Below are positions 1 to 5,669 of a stretch of 8,459 nucleotides of DNA, in pieces. The stretch comes from SAR202 cluster bacterium. GTDB taxonomy: Bacteria; Chloroflexota; Dehalococcoidia; UBA3495. The stretch is from positions 1 through 8,459 of the forward strand of contig VFHG01000113.1 in NCBI GenBank assembly GCA_009392075.1. Direction: 5' to 3'. Each line of letters starts with the position of its first letter. The first letter of the stretch is position 1. The position numbers and the translations under genes are program-made. The notes below the pieces were generated by a model. That model was given only the letters and a program-made list of their open reading frames with translations, did no database searches and had not been told where the DNA came from.

Positions 1-933
1 CGCGCCGTTGTGGTAGTTGCCCAGCGGGAAGGCGATGCCGGTGGTCTGGTAGCCGAAGACGGCGAAGGCGCTGGCTTCGCAGGTGCCGCCGCTCATCAAT
101 TGCCGCTGGCATTTGAACCCGCTGTCCCGCTCCCTGAGGGTCTCGCGGGCCCGGATCAGCACCGATTCAGCGTCGGCGGTGAAAGTGAAGCCTGCGTCGC
201 CGACCCGGATGACCGGTCCTTCGCCCATCTCCGCGCCCGGCAGGGTCCGGCTGGATTCTACGGAGATCACTAGCGTTTCCGAAGGAAGGGTTCCCACTTC
301 GGCCATTAGCCTTGCGCCGACCAAGCCGACCTCTTCGGCGCGGGTGAAGACGCCGTATACATCTCCAGGAGGCGCATCGCCCGCCGTTAACTGAGATAGA
401 ACGGCCAGGATGCTGCCACACCCGGCAAGGTCGTCTACTGCCCGCATGCGGATGTGTTCGCCGTCCAGTTCAAAATCAACAAGGTCAAAAACGACGGAGA
501 CGGGCGGTTCCAGGTCCTGTGGTTGGTCAAGCTTAATTACCAATTGGCGGTCTTTATCGTCGCCATGCTTCCCCGCGGTTGTGCCGCTGATCCTGGTGCC
601 GTCAGGGAGCAGGACCTGGACCGGAACGCTGGCCTCGAAGCTGGAAGGAGGCACTCCGCCCATTGCTGTGGCGATGTACCCGTTCGGGTGGCTAGCGGTT
701 ATCTCAAAACCGGGATGGTCCATGTGGGCGATGATGGCCAGCTGGTTGGCGGTGGAATCCGTGCCGGTAACCTTGGCAATGATGTTACCAAAGTCGTCCT
801 GCTGGTACCCAAGACCAATCTCAGTCAGGATGGCCTTGACCGTTGCGGCCACGCCATCTTCCCAGAAGGCTGTTGCCGGGTTGCTGCCCAGCCGGGAGAG
901 GAAGTCGAGGGCCTGGTCTTTGGGGTCGGTCAT
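1..933 (-). CDS. M42-family-like metallopeptidase (glutamyl/deblocking aminopeptidase type), C-terminus cut by window edge
   Basis: This is a zinc- or cobalt-dependent cytosolic aminopeptidase-like protein, expected to trim N-terminal residues from peptides. I translated it by hand from ATG at 933: 311 codons run in frame to position 1 without a stop, so the C-terminus lies outside the window. The dinuclear-metal ligands of the M42/M20 clan can be placed: H70 and D72 in AHMD, D168 in VDDLAGC, the acid pair E200-E201 in RAEEVG (general base plus ligand), E226 in VISVESS, and H308 in NYHN. The fold order (HxD, then DD..GC, EE, D/E, H) and the inserted beta-rich segment at about 85-160 fit M42, whose members are about 340-360 residues, so roughly 40 residues are missing. 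M42 proteins usually have Asp where E226 sits, so an M20-like relative is possible. The Shine-Dalgarno site is weak (AGGTG, 5 bases before the ATG). It is transcribed divergently from the Ldh-family gene and has its own strong promoter at 985-1013. The substrate is unknown. Confidence 0.85.
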   Translation of the reverse strand, partial: MTDPKDQALDFLSRLGSNPATAFWEDGVAATVKAILTEIGLGYQQDDFGNIIAKVTGTDSTANQLAIIAHMDHPGFEITASHPNGYIATAMGGVPPSSFEASVPVQVLLPDGTRISGTTAGKHGDDKDRQLVIKLDQPQDLEPPVSVVFDLVDFELDGEHIRMRAVDDLAGCGSILAVLSQLTAGDAPPGDVYGVFTRAEEVGLVGARLMAEVGTLPSETLVISVESSRTLPGAEMGEGPVIRVGDAGFTFTADAESVLIRARETLRERDSGFKCQRQLMSGGTCEASAFAVFGYQTTGIAFPLGNYHNGA

Positions 934-984
934 TCGGCACCTAAAGGGGAAGATCGAGGATGTGGGGTCGCCTGGGATGGCGGA

Positions 985-1013
985 ATTATAGCAACGTGAC
1001 CGCCTGAGGCCAA
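985..1013 (-). promoter_or_regulatory. Sigma70-type promoter for the M42-like peptidase gene
   Basis: On the minus strand there is TTGGCC (1013-1008; 4 of 6 matches to TTGACA), a spacer of exactly 17 bases, and a perfect TATAAT (990-985). The -10 is preceded by TGC, which makes an extended -10. Transcription would start near 978, giving a 5' UTR of about 45 bases before the ATG at 933. This is the best consensus promoter in the window. Confidence 0.65.
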
Positions 1014-1038
1014 GGGGAGTCGAGGAGCGTAGGCCGAA

Positions 1039-1047
1039 TGCTATACT
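1039..1047 (+). promoter_or_regulatory. Extended -10 promoter element for the Ldh-family gene
   Basis: TGCTATACT on the plus strand is an extended -10 (TGn followed by TATACT). No recognisable -35 lies at 16-18 bases, which is tolerable for extended -10 promoters. The start site would be near 1054, leaving a leader of about 75 bases before the TTG at 1129. The leader contains a 6-base inverted repeat, GCAGGC at 1066-1071 and GCCTGC at 1095-1100. The whole region 934-1128 is a divergent promoter region with no gene in it. Confidence 0.45.
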
Positions 1048-1115
1048 TTCGTCGAAAATTATCACGCAGGCAAGTAGGTTCGGGAGAGCGACCAGCCTGC
1101 AATCACCGCCCAGCC

Positions 1116-1121
1116 GAGGAG
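1116..1121 (+). promoter_or_regulatory. Ribosome binding site that fixes a TTG start
   Basis: GAGGAG lies 7 bases before the TTG at 1129-1131. The next in-frame ATG would be codon 61, well inside the conserved domain and past the DSHG motif, so the TTG with this strong Shine-Dalgarno site is the likely start. Confidence 0.7.
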
Positions 1122-1128
1122 ATATAAA

Positions 1129-2205
1129 TTGCTAGAGCAGTTCAAGGTTAGCCACGACGACGCCGAATTCGTTCAGGGAGACGACCTGAGAAATACTGTG
1201 GCCGGGATCTTCGAAAAGCTGGGCGTGTCGCCTGAAGATTCCCTGCTGGCCGCCGACGTGCAAGTTCTTGCGGACCTTCGGGGGGTGGACTCCCACGGCG
1301 TGTCCAACATGCTGAGCAGCTACATCACCGGGTACCAAGAGGGGTCTATCAACCCGAAGCCCAATTGGAAGGTGGTCCGGGAGACTCCCAGCACGGCGAC
1401 CATCGATTCGGACCGTGGCCTGGGGACGATCATCACACCAAAAGCTATGGACATCGCTATTCAAAAGGCCAAGAATGTGGGTCTGGGCATGGTGACCATC
1501 GGCAACGCCCGGCACCTGGGCATGGCGTCCTATCACGCCATGTTGGCCTTAGAGCATGACATGATCGGCATCTGCATGACCAGTTGCCCGCCCTCGGTGC
1601 TGCCCACCTTTGGCGCCGAGCCAAGGCTGGGCACCAACCCCATCGCCATCGCGGTGCCGGCCTTAAAGGAACCGCCCTTCGTGTTCGACGCGGCCACCAG
1701 CTCTGTGGCCGTGAACAAGATACGCATCGCGGCGCGTCTGGGGTCGCCCATCCCCGGCGGCTGGCTGGCCGGCGAAGACGGCAATCCGATCATGGAGGAG
1801 TCAGAAGCCCCAGAGAAGGTCACGTTGGTCCCTCTTGGCAGCAACCGTGAATTGGGCTCCCACAAGGGCTACGGCTTCTCCTGCATGGTGGACATTCTGG
1901 CCGGAGTATTGACCGGGTTTGGTTACGGCGCCGTGCCTGGCAGGCCCAACTTCGGCCATATGGTCGCGGCCTACAGTATTGAGGCGTTCACCGACGTAGG
2001 CCCGTTCAAAGTTGAGATGGACGAGTGGTTGACCATGATGAAGACCACCAAGCCGGCGCCGGGACATGACCGCGTTCTGGTGGCCGGCCAGCCTGAAGCC
2101 GAGGTGGAAGAAGTCCGCCGTGAAGAGGGCATACCGCTCCATCCGGACGTAGCCGATTGGATACGGGACACTTGCGGCGAGATGGGCGTGCCTTGTTTAT
2201 TCTAG
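1129..2205 (+). CDS. Ldh-family NAD(P)-dependent oxidoreductase (malate/L-lactate/ureidoglycolate dehydrogenase type)
   Basis: This is a member of the malate/L-lactate dehydrogenase family (Ldh_2 fold, unrelated to classical Rossmann LDH). These cytosolic enzymes interconvert 2-hydroxy acids and 2-keto acids with NAD(P)H. The 358 residues fit the usual 330-360. Visible hallmarks are R51-G-V-D-S-H56-G (family catalytic His and substrate Arg region), GNARHLG at 125-131 (second conserved His, normally SNHFG), LGTNPIAIAVPA at 167-178, FDAATSSVAVNKI at 186-198, the PIPGGW segment at 207-212, and HKGYGFSCMVDILAGVLTG at 245-263. It starts at TTG with a strong Shine-Dalgarno site. Downstream it converges with a flavin monooxygenase gene across an 87-base hairpin-rich gap. 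The true substrate (malate, lactate, ureidoglycolate, sulfolactate or another hydroxy acid) cannot be read from sequence, so no gene symbol is given. It could process a hydroxy-acid product of the neighbouring oxygenase/hydrolase operon, but that is inference. Confidence 0.9.
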   Translation: MLEQFKVSHDDAEFVQGDDLRNTVAGIFEKLGVSPEDSLLAADVQVLADLRGVDSHGVSNMLSSYITGYQEGSINPKPNWKVVRETPSTATIDSDRGLGTIITPKAMDIAIQKAKNVGLGMVTIGNARHLGMASYHAMLALEHDMIGICMTSCPPSVLPTFGAEPRLGTNPIAIAVPALKEPPFVFDAATSSVAVNKIRIAARLGSPIPGGWLAGEDGNPIMEESEAPEKVTLVPLGSNRELGSHKGYGFSCMVDILAGVLTGFGYGAVPGRPNFGHMVAAYSIEAFTDVGPFKVEMDEWLTMMKTTKPAPGHDRVLVAGQPEAEVEEVRREEGIPLHPDVADWIRDTCGEMGVPCLF

Positions 2206-2277
2206 GTTAGGGGTTCGGAGGTTGGTTGATGCGGGGTAAGCGCCCCCATCCTAACCTTCCCCATGCGAGGGGGAAGG
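2205..2277. repeat. Hairpin-rich intergenic element between convergent genes (possible bidirectional terminator or dispersed palindromic repeat)
   Basis: Three pairings can be seen. CCTTCCCC (2255-2262) pairs perfectly with GGGGAAGG (2270-2277) around a 7-base loop. GGGG (2233-2236) pairs with CCCC (2243-2246). GGTTAGG (2205-2211) pairs with CCTAACC (2250-2256). The first and third compete for 2255-2256, so the folds are mutually exclusive at the edge. There is no T-run after the strong hairpin in either direction, so classical intrinsic termination is not supported. The CCCATCCTAACCTTCCCC style resembles dispersed intergenic palindromes found in many high-GC genomes. Only one copy lies in this window. 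Confidence 0.5.
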
Positions 2278-2292
2278 GACATTAGGTTCTTG

Positions 2293-3426
2293 CTAGTCTT
2301 GTAGCGCCGGAATTACCTCTTCGCCCATGAGTTTTATGGACCGCATGGTGTCTTCGTGGGAGAGCGGGCCGCCTTGGGTTTCCAACAGCAGGGAGCCGAT
2401 GCCCAGTTCTTCTTTGATGTGGCGCAGCTTCTTGATGACTGTCTCTGGGCTGCCCACCACTAGGTGATTGTGCTCCTGTAGCTCCTCGTAGGACATCTCG
2501 TTCATCGGACGCTGCCGGCGTGCTGCATTGGCGGCGACACCGGCCTGGGAGAAGTATCCCGGCGGCGCCCAGTATTCCCTGGGTCCCTTGAGGGGATGGC
2601 CCATACGCCACATGAAGGCTTTGCCTGATTCCTGAGCTTTCTCGTCCGTCTCGTTGACGTGCGCGCAGATCATGAACGCAAACTTATCCGGTCCCGCCTC
2701 CCAACCGGCTTCGGCGGCTTGTTCCCGGTAGCTACCGAATAATTGTTTGGCCCTGGTAAGCTCAGTCAAGAACGCGGCATAGGTGTAGTGGTGTTTGACC
2801 GCCCACTCGACCGTCTCAGGGCTGCCGGTCCCCGGGACCCAAGCCGGGGGATGGGGTTTCTGCACTGGCACCATCCACGGGTTCACCGCCCGGTACTGGT
2901 AGTGCTTGCCCTCCCAGCGGAAGGGGCCGGGGGTGGTCCAAGTCTTGATGATTAGGTCGTGACATTCCTCGAACCGCTCCCGGTTGTGGACGGGGTTGGT
3001 GTTGTTGGCCCAACTTTCAATCCCGATGCCACGGACAAAGCCGGAGACGATGCGGCCGCCCGAGATGACATCCAGCATGGCGATCTCTTCAGCCAGTCTC
3101 GGTGGGTTATCGGATGTGGGCAGCATGTTGCCCAGCATCAGGATCTTGGCCTTGGAAGTCAGGCGGGCCAGGATGCCGCCGGTGATATTCACCTCGACGT
3201 CCATGCAGGACGGGGTGTTGTGGTGCTCGTTGATCATCAGACCCTGGAACCCCGTCTCCTCGGCGTACTGGAACTCGTCCAGGTACCGCTTGAACAGGTC
3301 GGTGGCCTTGTTGGGGTCGAAGTAACTATTGGGAAAGGTGAGACGCAGGGATGGCCACTGCTCCGCCAACTCATCGTCGATGTAGTGGTAGGGCATCTCT
3401 GTGAAGTAGTAAACGTCCAGACTCAT
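2293..3426 (-). CDS. LLM class flavin-dependent oxidoreductase (bacterial luciferase-like monooxygenase), 377 aa paralogue
   Basis: This is a TIM-barrel flavin-dependent monooxygenase of the bacterial luciferase superfamily. Such enzymes use FMNH2 supplied by a separate reductase and O2 to oxygenate organic substrates. Family marks are RLTFPNSYFDP at 28-38, the NEHHN signature at 66-70, EEIAMLDVISGGR at 113-125 followed by GFVRG, RERFEE at 149-154, EGKHY at 172-176, KPHPPAWVPGTGSPET at 190-205 and VVGSPETVIKKL at 323-334 (the typical C-terminal phosphate/flavin-side loop). The length is normal for the family. The start ATG at 3426 has AGGAG four bases upstream. It is the last gene of the minus-strand cluster, 45 bases after the alpha/beta hydrolase. 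It aligns without gaps to the 407-residue paralogue through about residue 270, with 39 of 50 identical residues over 141-190. No flavin reductase is encoded nearby. The substrate is not deducible; an F420-using relative is less likely but not excluded. Confidence 0.9.
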   Translation of the reverse strand: MSLDVYYFTEMPYHYIDDELAEQWPSLRLTFPNSYFDPNKATDLFKRYLDEFQYAEETGFQGLMINEHHNTPSCMDVEVNITGGILARLTSKAKILMLGNMLPTSDNPPRLAEEIAMLDVISGGRIVSGFVRGIGIESWANNTNPVHNRERFEECHDLIIKTWTTPGPFRWEGKHYQYRAVNPWMVPVQKPHPPAWVPGTGSPETVEWAVKHHYTYAAFLTELTRAKQLFGSYREQAAEAGWEAGPDKFAFMICAHVNETDEKAQESGKAFMWRMGHPLKGPREYWAPPGYFSQAGVAANAARRQRPMNEMSYEELQEHNHLVVGSPETVIKKLRHIKEELGIGSLLLETQGGPLSHEDTMRSIKLMGEEVIPALQD

Positions 3427-3427
3427 G

Positions 3428-3441
3428 TTTCTCCTTTGGAG
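3428..3441 (-). repeat. Duplicated self-complementary Shine-Dalgarno leader, copy 1
   Basis: Read on the minus strand this is CTCCAAAGGAGAAA, upstream of the 377-residue monooxygenase gene. The 14 bases are identical to 4257-4270 upstream of the hydrolase gene. CTCC and GGAG are complementary around an AAA loop, so the Shine-Dalgarno core could pair with the bases just before it. Confidence 0.7.
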
Positions 3442-3442
3442 A

Positions 3443-3454
3443 AAGCTGACAGCT
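3443..3454 (+). repeat. Inverted 12-base repeat flanking the hydrolase gene, left copy
   Basis: AAGCTGACAGCT here recurs as its exact reverse complement at 4374-4385, so the two copies bracket the alpha/beta hydrolase gene (3472-4254). The core AGCTGaCAGCT is itself an interrupted palindrome. It continues into GATGGCTG, an AGCTGA-rich stretch. Confidence 0.6.
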
Positions 3455-3471
3455 GATGGCTGTTGGTTTAG

Positions 3472-4254
3472 TTAGGCTAAGAATTCCAGGGCGGCCTTGG
3501 TGAACTCCTCAGGTTTTTCGACCTGTGGGGAGTGACCGCAGTTGTCGATGACCACCAGGTCGGAGCCGTTGATCGCCTTCTTGAAGAGTTCACCGCATTC
3601 CAGGGGAACGATCTGGTCGTTCCGTCCCCAGACCATTCGGGTGGGAATCTTGACTCGTTGCAGCAGACTGGTCAACCGCGGGTCGTGCATGTACGGCTTC
3701 CAGCAGAGTCTCACGGCCATCTCGCGGTTGGACTCCGCCTGATTGACCTGTTCGGGTGTGGGTTCAGTCCCGTAGAGCGCCTGGTATTCGGGCGACTGGC
3801 TGGGGTCATGGTATAGCAGGTCAAGTACTTGGGCCGGGCTGATGATAAAGATGTCGGTGATCTCCGAATCGTTGGGCTTGATGCCAACGGCGTCCACTAA
3901 CATTAGCTTGCTGAATGAGTGGTTGCACATGGCTGCAATCTCAGATGCGATCCATCCGCCCATGGAGAACCCGATGGCCCGGATGCCCTCCAGCCCGAGG
4001 GTTTCCAGATACCAGGTGTAGAAACAGGCCATGTCTGGAATGGTTTCTAGCCAGTCGGGGCGATTCGACTTCCCATAGCCGGGGTGGGATGGGTAGTAGA
4101 CCGTGTACTTCTCGGCTAGGGCGTCTGCGAAGCGCAGCCAGCCGTTGTTCCCACCGGCGCCGTGGAGCAGCAATAGAGGCTCGCCCGATCCGCCCTTCAG
4201 GGTGTGGACCTTGGTTCCACCAACGTCCACCATCTCTTCGGTAAAGGCAACCAT
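3472..4254 (-). CDS. Alpha/beta-fold hydrolase
   Basis: This is a cytosolic alpha/beta hydrolase of 260 residues, the usual size for single-domain esterases, lactonases and C-C bond hydrolases. The oxyanion-hole motif LLLHGAGG is at 28-35, the nucleophile elbow GFSMGG at 95-100 places the catalytic Ser at 97, the acid is D213 in GRNDQIVP, and the base is H241 in CGHSPQVEKP. The cap region spans roughly 125-190. No signal peptide or membrane segment is seen. ATG at 4254 is preceded by AGGAG at five bases. It lies between two paralogous luciferase-like monooxygenase genes on the same strand, 45 bases before the downstream one and 140 bases after the upstream one. That setting suggests it cleaves an ester, lactone or beta-diketone made by one of the oxygenases; this is inference. 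Similarity to meta-cleavage-product hydrolases and haloperoxidase-like esterases is equally possible from motifs alone. Confidence 0.9.
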   Translation of the reverse strand: MVAFTEEMVDVGGTKVHTLKGGSGEPLLLLHGAGGNNGWLRFADALAEKYTVYYPSHPGYGKSNRPDWLETIPDMACFYTWYLETLGLEGIRAIGFSMGGWIASEIAAMCNHSFSKLMLVDAVGIKPNDSEITDIFIISPAQVLDLLYHDPSQSPEYQALYGTEPTPEQVNQAESNREMAVRLCWKPYMHDPRLTSLLQRVKIPTRMVWGRNDQIVPLECGELFKKAINGSDLVVIDNCGHSPQVEKPEEFTKAALEFLA

Positions 4255-4256
4255 TT

Positions 4257-4270
4257 TTTCTCCTTTGGAG
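4257..4270 (-). repeat. Duplicated self-complementary Shine-Dalgarno leader, copy 2
   Basis: This is identical over 14 bases to 3428-3441 and sits in the same place relative to its gene. On the minus strand CTCC-AAA-GGAG ends five bases before the hydrolase ATG. The sequence further upstream differs in detail, so the match is not simply part of a long recent duplication. Confidence 0.7.
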
Positions 4271-4306
4271 GCTGGTAGCTTCCAGCCTAAAGCCGGGCTT
4301 TGCCCG
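4269..4306. repeat. Two adjacent hairpins in the 140-base gap upstream of the hydrolase gene
   Basis: AGGCTGG (4269-4275) pairs perfectly with CCAGCCT (4282-4288) around a 6-base loop. CGGGC (4294-4298) pairs with GCCCG (4302-4306) around TTT. Both lie between the 407-residue monooxygenase gene and the hydrolase gene, in what would be the intercistronic mRNA. They may act as processing or stability structures or be dispersed palindromes. No T-run follows on the minus strand, so they do not look like a terminator for the operon. Confidence 0.5.
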
Positions 4307-4373
4307 ACCGTTTATTTTCAATAGAACTTTAGATGATGTACCTACGTAACCAACCCAAAAGCTGAGTGCTGAT

Positions 4374-4385
4374 AGCTGTCAGCTT
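4374..4385 (-). repeat. Inverted 12-base repeat flanking the hydrolase gene, right copy
   Basis: AGCTGTCAGCTT is the exact reverse complement of 3443-3454. It lies just downstream of the stop codon of the 407-residue monooxygenase gene. The adjoining GCTGAGTGCTGAT adds further GCTGA units. The pair brackets a segment of about 0.94 kb with the hydrolase gene inside. Confidence 0.6.
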
Positions 4386-4394
4386 CGACGGCCC

Positions 4395-5618
4395 CTAGGA
4401 AGTCGCCGCCGCGGCTTTCTGGAATGGGTCGGTTAGCTCCAGGTCCGCTCCGATCTCACGTATCGCGGGGAGCACTTCTTGGCCCATAAGTTTCAGGCAG
4501 CGCATGGTGTCGGCATGCGTCGTGTCGCCGTCGTTGGTCCAGACGCCCAGGATGCCTGGGCGGATGACCGACAGGGTCTCCCGTAGCTTCCTGATGACAG
4601 TTTCCGGGCTACCCACGATCCAGCGGTTGGAGGCCAGAATCTCATCGTAGGACGCCGTTTCCAGGCCCAGTCCCAAGAAGGCGTCCTTGCGGATGCGGCC
4701 CTGGTATCTGGCCCGCGCTGGGTCGTCGCGGTTGCCGCTGTAGCCCACGGGCAGCATGTAGTCCTTGGGCATCGGGACGCGGCCCACGCCAACGTTGCCG
4801 GTCAAGAAACCCTTGGCTGATTCGTAGGCTTTCTCGTCGGTGTCTTGTACGTGGATGCGGCAGAGGTAGCCGAAATTCTCGGGGCCAGGCTCGTAGCCGT
4901 TCTCACGGGCCGTCTCGGTATAGATGGTCATCATGTCCTGGGTGCCCTGGGGGTCGGTCTCCAGGTAGATGTAGGGGTAGCCTCGCTCGGCGGCCCAGAC
5001 CAGGGTCTGCGGGCTGCCCAGGCCAGGAATCCACACCGGTGGATGAGGCTTCTGTAACGGGGTCTGGAAAGGATTGACCACCCTGAAATGGTAGTGTTTG
5101 CCCTCCCACCGGAAAGGGCCGGGAGTGGTCCAAGTTTTGATTATCAGATCGTGGGCTTCCTCAAACCTCTCGCGGTTATGGAGTGGGTTGATGTTGGCGG
5201 CCAGACTCTCAACGCCGGTGCCGCGAACGAATCCAGAAACCACCCGACCGTTGGAGATCATGTCGATCTCCGCTATCTCTTCGGCCACGCGCAGGGGGTT
5301 CTCAAATGTTGGCAACGGGTTGCCCATCAACACAATCTTGGGCTTTTTCGTGTTGCGGGCCAGGATCGCCGCTTCCAGATTCATGGTTGCGCCCAGGCAG
5401 GTGGGGGTATTGTGGTGCTCGTTGAGCATAAGCCCATCGAAGCCGGCCTCCTCGCAGTATTCGTATTCGTCCAGGTACTCGTTGTACTGACGGGCGCCGA
5501 CCTTGGGGTCGAAATTGCTGTTGGAGAAGGTCAGCCGCACCGCTTCGTTGGGGCTGTTTCTCACGGCTTCCTCGGTATAGGCCGTGTAGGCCCGTTCGGT
5601 GAACCGCATCAAGAACAT
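4395..5618 (-). CDS. LLM class flavin-dependent oxidoreductase (bacterial luciferase-like monooxygenase), 407 aa paralogue
   Basis: This is the second luciferase-superfamily flavin monooxygenase of the cluster, with the same expected chemistry (FMNH2 plus O2). Motifs fall at the same residue numbers as in the 377-residue paralogue: RLTFSNSNFDP at 28-38, NEHHN at 66-70, EEIAEIDMISNGR at 113-125, RERFEE at 149-154, EGKHY at 172-176, KPHPPVWIPGLGSPQT at 190-205. VGSPETVIRKL comes at 335-345, 11 residues later than in the paralogue. The extra sequence lies in the variable region at about 275-330, and the C-terminal tail is about 19 residues longer and Ala-rich. ATG at 5618 is preceded by GGAGG seven bases away. 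It follows the broken SnoaL-like gene by 51 bases on the same strand, so the two are probably co-transcribed. The differences from the paralogue sit near the substrate side of the barrel, which suggests different substrates; that is inference. Confidence 0.9.
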   Translation of the reverse strand: MFLMRFTERAYTAYTEEAVRNSPNEAVRLTFSNSNFDPKVGARQYNEYLDEYEYCEEAGFDGLMLNEHHNTPTCLGATMNLEAAILARNTKKPKIVLMGNPLPTFENPLRVAEEIAEIDMISNGRVVSGFVRGTGVESLAANINPLHNRERFEEAHDLIIKTWTTPGPFRWEGKHYHFRVVNPFQTPLQKPHPPVWIPGLGSPQTLVWAAERGYPYIYLETDPQGTQDMMTIYTETARENGYEPGPENFGYLCRIHVQDTDEKAYESAKGFLTGNVGVGRVPMPKDYMLPVGYSGNRDDPARARYQGRIRKDAFLGLGLETASYDEILASNRWIVGSPETVIRKLRETLSVIRPGILGVWTNDGDTTHADTMRCLKLMGQEVLPAIREIGADLELTDPFQKAAAATS

Positions 5619-5669
5619 GTCATAACCTCCGGAATCTTGAGCTTTTATCGTATGAGGATGAGTGGATGC

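Noticed and set aside
410..999. Two long plus-strand reading frames (193 and 181 codons) opposite the M42-like gene
   Set aside because: They are antisense to a frame with a complete metal-ligand set, show no family motifs and have low-complexity composition typical of GC-rich shadow frames.
1066..1100. Riboswitch or attenuator in the Ldh gene leader
   Set aside because: There is only a 6-base inverted repeat with a 23-base loop, with no conserved riboswitch core, terminator stem or leader peptide.
2959..3456. A 165-codon plus-strand frame opposite the 377-residue monooxygenase gene
   Set aside because: It is a shadow frame that mirrors the conserved codons of the sense gene, and no recognisable motif is present.
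4311..4320. T-rich stretch after the CGGGC/GCCCG hairpin as an intrinsic terminator on the plus strand
   Set aside because: No plus-strand gene ends near here, and the run is interrupted and offset by four bases from a weak 5-base stem.
4321..4373. An internal promoter for the hydrolase gene on the minus strand
   Set aside because: The best pair (TTGGTT and TAAAGT at 16 bases) matches consensus poorly and is not better than chance in this AT-richer gap.
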